The notes under the pieces are model-generated. The model ran no database searches. It was not told where the DNA came from and saw only the letters and a list, made by a program, of their open reading frames with translations. Below are positions 37,273-45,493 of a stretch of 64,000 nucleotides of DNA, in pieces (the stretch's first letter is position 1; the number at the start of each line of letters is the position of its first letter). Source of the stretch: Rhizobium indicum (lineage in GTDB: Bacteria > Pseudomonadota > Alphaproteobacteria > Rhizobiales > Rhizobiaceae); assembly GCF_005862305.2 (NCBI RefSeq), contig NZ_CP054024.1, positions 1 through 64,000 on the forward strand. Reading direction: 5' to 3'. The position numbers and the translations under genes were made by a program.

Positions 37273-39176
37273 ATGGATGCTGTTGAGCGTGCCCGGCGCG
37301 ATCGCGACGCCATATTTGGTATGGGACCGGCCGTTGGCCAGAACGAACTCCCGACCGTGGCGATGTCAGAACAAAACAATGGCGTTGAAACGGGTCGAAG
37401 ACGACGCATGTTTACGCCTTTCCTCGTCAAGGATCAGGTGCGGGCTGCCACACTCGCCGAGCATCTGGCCGCACAGGCTGCTATCCACCCGGGTCTTGAT
37501 GGGGATGCTCAATTGGCAACGGTCATGAGCACGGCCCGCGCACTCGCGGACGCAGGTGACAAAGAGATGGTCCAGCACGCGCTCGGCCTTTTTCTGACGC
37601 ATCACCCGCTGGGACATAAGCTGACCGTCCCTTCGCTTCTCAACGGACCGCATTCGCCGTACAGTCTGCAGTTCCCCTTCCAGACGAGACACTTGGCAGT
37701 CGAGCGGATGGTGATGAAGCCAAACTCGACTGGTTCCGGGAGGATCCACTCCTCAATGAACATCACGAACATTGGCATTGGGTTTATCCAAACCGCGCAG
37801 GCGAGGGCGACCCGATCTACAAGGTTAAGGAACGTCACGGGGAACTCTTCTACTACATGCATGAACAGATGCTCGCACGCTATGACGTTGAGCGTGTCGC
37901 GGCCGGTCTCGAACGAGTCGAGCCGATCAAAGAGTATGCAGGACCTCTTGGAGCGGGTTATGATCCCGGACGTCTTGCGGACTACGGCTTCTCGCCTCGA
38001 GAAACTGACAGCGTTATGGTGCCGTACGAGGACATTTCGCCCGAAACCCAAGACGGGTTTCGCAAGAAGCTGGTGGACGCAGTCGCAGGAAAGGCTCTTG
38101 TGACGACGACGGGGACGGTGGCGCTTGAAGGGCATTCGGGTTCGAATATCCTTGGGTTGACGTCGGAGACAACGGACGCGAGTGTCGATGGCGCATATGG
38201 TAACCATCACGGCAACGGCCACGTGCTCATTGGTGACCTCGACGCGCGACCTGGAGTTATTCTGTCACCCTCCACCGCCATCCGCGATCCGGCCTTCTGG
38301 CGATGGCATCGACATGTTGACGACTTGCACTTTAGCTACCAGGACAACCTATCGTCTCACGATTTCGGCGATCGTCCCCCAGTCGATATCAAGAAGCTTG
38401 CGCTGGGGTTCGAACGCGATCACCCCGGCAGCGAACGTGAAGGTGCAGATCTCAGCGATGCCGCGAATGCAACAATCACTACCGGCGGAACTGATACGCT
38501 TGAGACCACAATGCGGCTGGGCGCCTATGAACTTCTGACGGGGAATCGTTATCGATTCGACTATCTCAGTCACTCGCCCTTCTTCATCGCGACTGAACTG
38601 CAGAACCGTGATGCGGCTATTAAGGCCATCACCCTCCGTTTCTTTCTCATCCCCGATCAACTTTTCGATGTGAATGGCGATCCGACAACGGCCACCGGTC
38701 GCCAAATGCGACGTTTCGCGATCGAACTCGACAAGGTGCGCTTCCGGGCCCAGCCTGGCGCGCAGGCTTTTGGCCGCTCTGGAAGGCAAATGGCGGTCGT
38801 CCGACGGCCTGTTGTTGTGGACCCCGGCGAAGTCGTCGATGTCGATGGCAGCACAACCGGTTCGGACGCACGAACTTGTACGTGCGGTTGGCCATATGGG
38901 CTGCTGCTGCCCCGTGGCTCCGCCGAAGGCATGTCCTTCACGCTGTTCGCCATGGCCACCGATAACGAGCTCGACAGGGTCGGCAGCCAGAAGAAATGCG
39001 GCTCGATGAGCTTCTGCGGAGTTGGTGACGAGTATCCAGACGCCCGGCCAATGGGCTACCCTTTCGATCGCCCCTTCGAAAAGCCACTCGCCGACATTGT
39101 CCACGAAAATTCCAACATGATGCTCCTGCCGCTGAAGATTAGGTGGACGAATCCTCCTCCTCTTGTTGGGTGGTGA
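37273..39176 (+). pseudogene. tyrosinase/hemocyanin-like type-3 copper protein, frameshifted
   Basis: Two overlapping frames make one gene. The 5' frame starts at 37273 behind GGAGGAGG and reads to LLNGPHSPYSLQFPF; the 3' frame continues DETLGSRADGDEAKLDWFRE. Adding one C at about 37679-37681 joins them (FPFPDETLG) into a 634-aa protein. Copper sites appear as LLNEHHEHWHWVYP and HGELFYYMHEQM (CuA), then GNHHGNGH and RDPAFWRWHRHVDDL (CuB), the arrangement of hemocyanin/phenoloxidase-like enzymes. As read, neither piece holds the complete CuA site, so the gene is dead unless the shift is a sequencing error or is bypassed. Confidence 0.75.
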
Positions 39177-39227
39177 GTTGGCACAGATGGCCTCAACGGC
39201 TGGTTACTCAAACTTGTGGAGGATGCG

Positions 39228-39539
39228 ATGCAGCAAAACCAAACTGATCCCGACGTTCTGAAATCCGGGGAGGCAACAACGCTTGGGACCGGCGTTTTTG
39301 CAGTGCCCGATCCCGCAAGCAAAGAGTTCGGAGCAGTTCGAAAGGAGATGGTCGATGACATCACCTATGAAGACTGCGTCAAGCGCGGACATTTCGTGCG
39401 CGCATTCAAATGGATCCCTCGCACCGAAGGCCAACAGGATCAAACGATGCTCAAGAACGCGTGTGCGGTAGCGGGCCTTCGCTGCGTTGATCGCTGCGTG
39501 CCAATAAATTGCCTCTGTGTTGATGGCGTTTGCCGCTGA
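39228..39539 (+). CDS. small Cys-rich protein downstream of the copper protein
   Basis: The ATG at 39228 follows TGGAGG at 5 nt; a GTG at 39216 is the alternative. The 103-aa product has seven Cys in its last ~50 residues, ending VPINCLCVDGVCR. It lies 51 nt after the type-3 copper gene on the same strand. A Cys-rich neighbour may serve as copper chaperone or be an Fe-S or metal protein; I do not recognise the family. Confidence 0.55.
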   Translation: MQQNQTDPDVLKSGEATTLGTGVFAVPDPASKEFGAVRKEMVDDITYEDCVKRGHFVRAFKWIPRTEGQQDQTMLKNACAVAGLRCVDRCVPINCLCVDGVCR

Positions 39540-39540
39540 C

Positions 39541-40170
39541 ATGGCGCGCTTCCTCACGATCGTACTTTGTGTTTTGCTTATCGGCTTCACGGCGATGGCG
39601 GCTACCGTATGGGCTCTTGGTTCGTACGGGGTGTTGGCGCTGGACAGTGATACGAACCGCCTTGAACTCCTGAAACTTGTGCCTACGACTCTCGCCTTTT
39701 TGGCGAGTCTCACGGCTGCTGCTGTCTCAGTCCTCGTGGCTGGGAAGCAGCAAGCATCAGCACGTAGTCTCGAAGAATTTAAAGCGAACCTCGCCCTCTC
39801 AGGACGTAATGTCGAACGGGAGTACGGACTGATCGACCAGGCGAAGCTCGCGGCCTCCGTTTATGTGAATAAGTTGCGCCAACTTGAGGATGGATTGTTT
39901 GACGCAACAAGCGTTCGCGATGCAGAAAATGGTGTCATGACCCTTGGAAATATCCTGCCGCGCGACGTGTCGTACCTGGCTGTCTGGTATCGATTTGCTC
40001 AGCAGGGATTCTGTATTGCGGACGTCGCAAAACGACGCAAAACGAAGACGGATCGTCAGGAACTCTGGAGGGAAGAAGGTCCAATTTTGGGCGACCTCTT
40101 TGAAAAGGTAACGCAAGCTTTGGATCAGGAACGCGCGATTTTGGGAACCTCGGTACCCATCGCTTCGTAG
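39541..40170 (+). CDS. hypothetical membrane protein
   Basis: Two membrane segments (FLTIVLCVLLIGFTAMAATV and LVPTTLAFLASLTAAAVSVL) are followed by a ~140-residue charged cytosolic part with a coiled segment. The ATG at 39541 is 1 nt after the previous stop; in-frame GTG 39517 and ATG 39523 are alternatives and none has a good ribosome site. Probably co-transcribed with the Cys-rich gene. Function unknown. Confidence 0.55.
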   Translation: MARFLTIVLCVLLIGFTAMAATVWALGSYGVLALDSDTNRLELLKLVPTTLAFLASLTAAAVSVLVAGKQQASARSLEEFKANLALSGRNVEREYGLIDQAKLAASVYVNKLRQLEDGLFDATSVRDAENGVMTLGNILPRDVSYLAVWYRFAQQGFCIADVAKRRKTKTDRQELWREEGPILGDLFEKVTQALDQERAILGTSVPIAS

Positions 40171-40234
40171 TTTGGAAGGTGTGTGCAGGTTGTCGGCGAA
40201 GTCTTGGACACACTTCGCATTGTCGCAAGAACGG

Positions 40235-40399
40235 ATGACCATGATCGTCTTCACGCACAAGATGCGGTTCGCCCGTGAATTCTCGGATCGGATCGCTTTC
40301 TTCTACAATGGGCAGACCCACGAAATCGGAAAACCCGACCAGATCTTTGACGCCCCAATCAAACAGGAGACGGCGGACTTCGTACGATCGGAGTTGTAG
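40235..40399 (+). pseudogene. C-terminal fragment of an amino-acid ABC transporter ATPase
   Basis: The frame reads TMIVFTHKMRFAREFSDRIA, then GKPDQIFDAPIKQETADFV, the end of a polar amino-acid ABC ATPase (usual [15 protein letters not shown]). Walker A and signature parts are missing. It is a decayed piece, not derived from the intact ATPase at 59259, whose sequence differs. Confidence 0.75.
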
Positions 40400-40516
40400 T
40401 ATGTTAATTATGGCCTCTTACAGCGTGGCGTTTTGCGGCGATGCTCTGCAGGGTTACGTGGGCGAATGGCCCGCCTCGATGTGGGTCGTTTTTTAATTGG
40501 GCAGACGCCTGGCACC

Positions 40517-40831
40517 ATGACCGCCGGCGGCAAGAGACCTCCATCTGTCTAGGCGACGTTCGAGGTTGCGCTAGCGAAACTGCCGGACGGCTATGTTGAC
40601 GGACATTTTGGTAATCGATCATGGGGCGTGACCGTGAAGCGGTCGGAGGATGGCAAACGGGCTTGGCTCTATGGCGAGGAGCTTGGCAGAGCCAATATCG
40701 TCAGCTTCAACCTGTATCGACTGTCTGGACCTGGGCCGATACTGAAGCCGTGCGAAATGTCCTCCGCAAAGGTGATCGAATTCGTTCTCGGTTTCGAGCC
40801 CGGCACAGTGAAAGCCGCGTCTCGCCCATAA
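40517..40831 (+). pseudogene. small conserved-type protein split by TAG
   Basis: From ATG 40517 the frame reads MTAGGKRPPSV, then TAG at 40550-40552, then continues open as ATFEVALAKLPDGYVDGHFG and VTVKRSEDGKRAWLYGEELG to 40831. The downstream part looks fully coding and resembles small proteins that recur in rhizobial genomes. Either the gene is dead, or a downstream GTG (40628) gives a short product, or the amber codon is read through. Confidence 0.5.
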
Positions 40832-40937
40832 TGGTCGAAAAATGAGCGCAGGATCTATATTGCATTGCAGCAAGTGCATGGCTGCACTGCGGTCTGAGCG
40901 CTGGCGGTCGGGGCAGCCTCTGGTATTTTGAGATTAA

Positions 40938-41092
40938 CGAAGCGATGCACCTCCTCCCGCAGAGCTTCGTGTTTCAGGCGACCCACTCCTCCTCCCAGGG
41001 GCGCCTGACGGAACACCGGCACTCCTCCTCCCAGCCGTTGTTCAATTTATTGGAAAAGCCTGCCGCACCTCCTCCCGCGGCAGGCTTTTTCG
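40938..41092 (+). ncRNA. candidate sRNA with four CCUCCUCCC hairpin loops
   Basis: Four consecutive hairpins each place the anti-Shine-Dalgarno string CCTCCTCCC in the loop (40950-40958, 40988-40996, 41024-41032, 41068-41076). Stems: CGAAGC/GCTTCG (40938/40964), CAGGCG/CGCCTG (40975/41002), CGGC/GCCG (41017/41034), and a perfect 13-bp terminator stem. This fits the alphaproteobacterial alpha-r14/cuckoo/CcsR type of small RNA, whose exposed CCUCC loops bind ribosome sites or titrate regulators. The 5' end is not defined: GGTATTTTGAG just upstream could be part of a promoter. No open frame spans it. Confidence 0.75.
41054..41089 (+). terminator. Rho-independent terminator of the sRNA
   Basis: AAAAGCCTGCCGC, loop ACCTCCTCCC, GCGGCAGGCTTTT is a perfect 13-bp stem followed by one more T and a T-rich tail. 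The loop carries the fourth anti-Shine-Dalgarno motif. It may also end transcripts from the other strand. Confidence 0.9.
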
Positions 41093-41125
41093 TTTTCCGA
41101 TACGTTCAAGCTCTGAGTTCGGGCG

Positions 41126-41899
41126 TCAAAGCAGACTGCTTTGGTCCACCAGCTCTCCGGATTTCGAGACAATCGTGGATCCGTACGGTTCGCGGGACGA
41201 GATGATCAGCGCGTCATTCGGTAGTGGACGGGCCAGTTCCTTTGCCTCTTCCCAGGGCGCCCGCATCCAGGTGTCAGTCTCTTCCTTCGTCAGCAACAGG
41301 ACCGGCATGGCCTTTCCATGGATCGGCTTCACCAGTTCGTTGGGATCCGTGGTCAAAAACCCATAGAGATCGTCGGTGGTCAGCCCGTCCCTGATCTTTC
41401 GGACACTCTGCCATTGCGGCACATGGATGCCGGCAAAGAACATCAGCGACTACTCCTCATTGCGGGCGAACCACGCATTCGGCACGTTGCCGCCTTGCTG
41501 CTGGCTGGCCGGATCCGGCTCAGCAAAACTGGTGACCGCGACGAGGCACCTGTTTTCGACGCCAAACCATCGTTTCCAGTGCGGAAAACTGAGCTTGCGC
41601 ACGTTGGTCGTACCGCGGTCGGCTTCCATGCGGATCAGTTCTTCGAGATCGAATGGCTTGCCTTTCGCCGCAAGTTTCTCGGCCTTGATTTTGGCCGCCT
41701 TCTCAAGGGCGAAGCGCGGCGAGGGTACGCCCCAACGCGCATGGACCAGTTGCTTCTTTCCGTCGGCGGTGTTGCGGACGATCGGCCCCATCTGGTCGGG
41801 GTTCATCTGGTAGGCTGGCATCAGATTGATCAGGCTTTCAGCATCCTGCGCCCACTTCGCGACCCAGTCCTTGTCTTCCATGCGATACAGATTGCACAT
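41126..41899 (-). pseudogene. SRAP (YedK/HMCES-type) protein split by in-frame TAG
   Basis: The 5' part begins MCNLYRMEDKDWVAKW, with the catalytic Cys2 of SOS-response-associated peptidases, and runs 149 residues to ARNEE, then TAG (41450-41452). The same frame continues [19 protein letters not shown] and [17 protein letters not shown] (conserved His region) to 41126. Without the TAG the product would be 257 aa, normal for the family, which crosslinks to abasic sites in single-stranded DNA. It lies 63 nt beyond the ligase stop on the same strand. Confidence 0.8.
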
Positions 41900-41962
41900 A
41901 GCAGGCCATCTACTCCGCTTGAGCTCGAATGGACGACAATCTAGCGGACGGCGCTGATTTCG

Positions 41963-43027
41963 CTAGTCGAGCCGGAAGACGTCGGCATTGTCCTGGCGTT
42001 CTCGCAGGCCCTTGTAGGACGGATGACGGAGTTTCCCGTCAGTCGACCAGGCGCGAAACTCGATCTCGGCGATCAGTGTCGGTTCGACCCAGACAATATC
42101 GGCGCTTCCGGAATAGGGCAGGGGCGGTTGCTTTCGCTTCCATCGCAGCGTGTCCAGCATCTTCCGCAATCTGATGATCTCGGCTTGCCTGAATCCCGTG
42201 CCGACGCTTCCGACGTGGATGAGCTCATCACCACGATACGCAGCGAGCACCAAAGAGCCGAAGCCGGCCGTGGACGCTGCCGACCTCTCATAACCGACGA
42301 TGAAGAAGGCCTCGCTCTGGATGCATTTGACTTTCACCCAGTCCCCGGTCCGGCCGGAACGATAGGGCCGATCGAGGTGCTTGCCGACGATGCCCTCCAG
42401 GCCGAGGCGGCAGACATGCTCAAGCAGGACAGCTGGTTCGCCATCGAGTGTTTCCGATAGTCTGATGGCGCCGACCTGGTCATTCGTTGGGCCGTTCAAC
42501 GTGTCCTCGAGAAGGTGTCGGCGGGACCGGTATTCGACACCGCGCAGATCGTGGCCATCAAGGTAGATAAGATCGAAAGCGTAAAGGACGGCGTCGGAGG
42601 CGCGGTTGCCAGCTTGTTTGCCGGATGCGCCCAGCGATTGCTGCAGCAGCCCGAAATCCGGCCGGCCCTCGTCGTCGAGCACGACGGCTTCGCCGTCGAT
42701 GATCATCGTCGCCGGCCCGAGCGCTCGGGCGGCCTGCTCTATCGCTGGAAACCGGTGCGTCCAGTCATGGCCGCCGCGGGTGAGGATCCGGATGCCTTGG
42801 GGCTCGATATGAACGGCAAGGCGATAGCCATCCCATTTCAGCTCCCAGCTCCACTCGCTTCCCTTTGGGGGACGGGACTTCAATTGCGCCAGCGCAGGCT
42901 CGACGCGCTCGGGCATGGGATCGAAAGGGAGCTGTGGCTGGGCTGGATTTCGCTTGCCTCGCGGCCGGGAACGGATCGGGGCCTCGGTGTCACGAAGGAG
43001 GGGTTTTGATCTCGGAGGCTTCGGCAT
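41963..43027 (-). CDS. ATP-dependent DNA ligase (LigD ligase-domain type)
   Basis: The nucleotidyltransferase motif ELKWDGYRLAVHIE (adenylated Lys, residue 64) is followed by MIIDGEAVVLDDEG, YAFDLIYLDGHDL, GLEGIVGKHLDRPYRSGR and WVKVKC, then an OB-fold domain ending TLIAEIEFRAWSTDGKLRHP. At 354 aa it is the ligase module alone, without the polymerase and phosphoesterase parts of full LigD. Rhizobia carry several such ligases for Ku-dependent end joining; no ku gene is in the window. It is divergent from the SOS cassette. Confidence 0.9.
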   Translation of the reverse strand: MPKPPRSKPLLRDTEAPIRSRPRGKRNPAQPQLPFDPMPERVEPALAQLKSRPPKGSEWSWELKWDGYRLAVHIEPQGIRILTRGGHDWTHRFPAIEQAARALGPATMIIDGEAVVLDDEGRPDFGLLQQSLGASGKQAGNRASDAVLYAFDLIYLDGHDLRGVEYRSRRHLLEDTLNGPTNDQVGAIRLSETLDGEPAVLLEHVCRLGLEGIVGKHLDRPYRSGRTGDWVKVKCIQSEAFFIVGYERSAASTAGFGSLVLAAYRGDELIHVGSVGTGFRQAEIIRLRKMLDTLRWKRKQPPLPYSGSADIVWVEPTLIAEIEFRAWSTDGKLRHPSYKGLRERQDNADVFRLD

Positions 43028-43233
43028 CCCGACAGTTCAGCAGAAAAATCTTAAAGACACTGTGACGATACCAACTTGTCCCCGCAATTCACACAAAGGG
43101 ATTAGCGCTCGCAAACGCTCCGAAAAAATTCTGCAGGCTGCTATTGGGCTGATTCCCATGGATATTCCGCGGATTTCTAATGTTCAGGATAATATTCCCA
43201 TCCCTCCGGTTGCTTGACTCTTTTGCTGCTCGG

Positions 43234-43248
43234 GAACAGAAAGAGAAC
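43234..43248. promoter_or_regulatory. LexA (SOS) box upstream of imuA
   Basis: GAAC-AGAAAGA-GAAC matches the alphaproteobacterial LexA site GAAC-N7-GAAC exactly and lies about 60 nt before the imuA ATG. It predicts DNA-damage induction of imuA-imuB-dnaE2. Confidence 0.85.
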
Positions 43249-43308
43249 ATCTGCATTTGTCTGACATGATGTCGGCCGCCAACACGACCTTGAAGGGAGC
43301 CGTGAACG

Positions 43309-44061
43309 ATGACTGCTGCCCGTGAAAGGGTGATTTCCGATTTGCGCGAGCGCATTGCATCGCTGGAAGGCGTATCAGCAAGGAAAGCCGGCTGTCTGTC
43401 CTTTGGGGTGGCGGAAATCGATGCAGTGCTCCCGGGAGGTGGTCTGGCCTATGGCGCCCTACACGAATTTGCAGGCGGCGGATCGGGCACGGTGGACGGG
43501 GCGGCGGCGGCGCTCTGTGCCGCAGGCATTGCGGCCCGCACCAAAGGCCCGATCGTCTGGTGCCTGACGCGCCCCGATCTGTTTTTTCCTGCGCTCGCCC
43601 ACGTCGGCCTCCATGCCGATCGGGTGATCTTTGTCGAGTCCGACAAGGAGGAAGACGTCCTGGCAAACATGGAGGAGGGGCTGTCCTTTGGTGGGCTCGG
43701 CGCCGTCGTCGGTGAACTCGTTCGGCTGCCGATGGTCGGATCGCGCCGGCTGCAGCTTGCGGCTGAGCGGACGGGCACGATGGCGCTTGCCGTGCGACGT
43801 TGGCGGCGGCAGACGGAGGCCAATGACTTTGGGCAGCCGACGGCGTCGACCACGCGGTGGCGGGTGAGCGTCATGCCGTCGGAGGAATTGCCAGTGCCGG
43901 GCGTTGGGAGGGCCCAATGGTTGCTGGAGTTGATGCGCGTGAAAGCGGGTGAATGTGCTGAGTTTCTCGTGAGGGCGTGCGATGACAAGGGTTGTCTCGA
44001 TCTATCTTCCGGATCTGCCGACGGATCGCATTCGTCGCGCCGATCCCGGCATACCGCCTGA
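43309..44061 (+). CDS. imuA: ImuA, SOS mutagenesis accessory protein
   Basis: The RecA/SulA-like protein (250 aa) reads CLSFGVAEIDAVLPGGGLAY, ALHEFAGGG, then IVWCLTRPDLFFPALAHVGL and RVIFVESDKEEDVL, matching ImuA of rhizobia and Caulobacter. ImuA binds RecA and the ImuB-DnaE2 complex in translesion synthesis. The ATG has GGGAGCCGTGAACG upstream. Its 3' end overlaps imuB by 80 nt. It is the first gene after the LexA box. Confidence 0.9.
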   Translation: MTAARERVISDLRERIASLEGVSARKAGCLSFGVAEIDAVLPGGGLAYGALHEFAGGGSGTVDGAAAALCAAGIAARTKGPIVWCLTRPDLFFPALAHVGLHADRVIFVESDKEEDVLANMEEGLSFGGLGAVVGELVRLPMVGSRRLQLAAERTGTMALAVRRWRRQTEANDFGQPTASTTRWRVSVMPSEELPVPGVGRAQWLLELMRVKAGECAEFLVRACDDKGCLDLSSGSADGSHSSRRSRHTA

Positions 44062-45493
44062 ACAGGCGATCGCGGTGATCGCCAGGAGCGGCTCGAAGCG
44101 TTGGGTGTCGGCCGCCGACGCCGCCGCCCGAAAAGTCGGCGTGCACGTCGGCATGCCGGCGGCCAAAGCGCAGGCGTTGTTCCGCGGCCTGATGCTGGTC
44201 GATGCGGATCCTGCGAAGGATGCCGCAGCACTCGAACGCATTACCCTGTGGGCGCTGACGCTCTATTCCCCCATCGTCGCAGTCGATGGGATCGACGGCA
44301 TCGTCATGGACACCGAGGGTGCAGATCACCTGCAAGGCGGCGAGCTCGCCATGGTGACCAAGATCGCCAATCAGTTCCTGGCCAAGAAGCTCACCCCCCG
44401 TGTCGCGATCGCCGACACCTGGGGTGCAGCTCACGCCTGCGCCCGCGCCATCAGTCGCGAAACGGTCATCGTGCCGGTTGGTGAGACCGTCCCCGCCGTC
44501 GAAAGACTGCCGATATCGTTGCTGCGCCTTTCCGGGAAAGTCGTCAGCGATCTGCGCACGCTTGGCTTCCAGACCATCGGCGAATTGGCCAACACGCCGC
44601 GTGCGCCGCTGACGCTTCGTTTCGGTCCGGAAATCGGCCGGCGGCTCGATCAGATGTTCGGCCGCGTCTCCGAACCCATCAATCCGATCCGCACCGCCGA
44701 GCTGATCGAGGTCAGCCGCGCCTTTGCCGAACCGATCGGTGCTGCCGAAACGATTGACAAATATGTCGGCCGGCTGGTCGTGCAACTGATCGAGGAGCTG
44801 CAAAGGCGCGGCCTTGGTGTTCGGCGCGCCGACCTGATCGTCGAAAAGGTTGACGGTACGCGGCAGGCAATCCGCGCCGGTACGGTGAAGCCGGTGCGCG
44901 ATGTCGCCTGGCTGACGAAGCTGTTTCGCGATCGAACGGAGAAGATCGAGCCCGGCTTCGGGATCGAGAAACTGACGCTCGTCGCCGTCATGGCCGAGCC
45001 GCTGGAGGAGCGCCAAAAATCCTCCTCGCTGGTCGAGGAGGAAGTGAAGGACGTGACGCCGCTGATCGATATCTACGGCAACCGTGGCCAGCGTGTTTAT
45101 CGGGTGGCACCCGTTGCCTCCGACGTGCCCGAGCGCTCCGTCCAGCGCATCAGTCCTGCTGCAGATCCGATCGATGTCACCTGGGTCAGTCATTGGCGTC
45201 GGCCGGTCCGGCTGCTGGCGCGTCCGGAGCTGATCGAGGCCATCGCCTTGCTGCCGGACCGGCCGCCGGTCTCGATCACCTGGCGCGGCAAGCGCCGGAA
45301 GGTCAAGCGCGCCGACGGTCCGGAACGGATTTTTGGCGAGTGGTGGCGGCGCGACGCCGAGATGGAGGCGGTGCGGGATTATTTCGTCATCGAAGACGAG
45401 GCCGGCGAGCGGCTCTGGGTGTTTCGCTCCGGTGATGGCATCGATCCTGAAACCGGAAACCATCGCTGGTTCATGCATGGGATCTTCGCATGA
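43982..45493 (+). CDS. imuB: ImuB, catalytically inactive Y-family polymerase homologue
   Basis: The 503-aa protein starts [20 protein letters not shown], where active DinB enzymes have the metal-binding DMDAFFAS. The rest follows the Y-family order ([20 protein letters not shown] for the helix-hairpin-helix, then a little-finger region), with the ImuB C-terminal tail ending WFMHGIFA. ImuB bridges DnaE2, ImuA and the sliding clamp. It overlaps dnaE2 by 4 nt. Confidence 0.92.
   Translation: MTRVVSIYLPDLPTDRIRRADPGIPPEQAIAVIARSGSKRWVSAADAAARKVGVHVGMPAAKAQALFRGLMLVDADPAKDAAALERITLWALTLYSPIVAVDGIDGIVMDTEGADHLQGGELAMVTKIANQFLAKKLTPRVAIADTWGAAHACARAISRETVIVPVGETVPAVERLPISLLRLSGKVVSDLRTLGFQTIGELANTPRAPLTLRFGPEIGRRLDQMFGRVSEPINPIRTAELIEVSRAFAEPIGAAETIDKYVGRLVVQLIEELQRRGLGVRRADLIVEKVDGTRQAIRAGTVKPVRDVAWLTKLFRDRTEKIEPGFGIEKLTLVAVMAEPLEERQKSSSLVEEEVKDVTPLIDIYGNRGQRVYRVAPVASDVPERSVQRISPAADPIDVTWVSHWRRPVRLLARPELIEAIALLPDRPPVSITWRGKRRKVKRADGPERIFGEWWRRDAEMEAVRDYFVIEDEAGERLWVFRSGDGIDPETGNHRWFMHGIFA

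Noticed and set aside
40938..41092. Ribosome-site-rich element on the minus strand (GGGAGGAGG copies)
   Set aside because: No minus-strand gene starts follow the copies, whereas on the + strand they fall in hairpin loops ending in a terminator, which fits an anti-Shine-Dalgarno RNA.
43871..45478. 535-residue open frame opposite imuB
   Set aside because: High-GC shadow of imuB; the His/Gln/Arg/Asp-rich composition is not protein-like.
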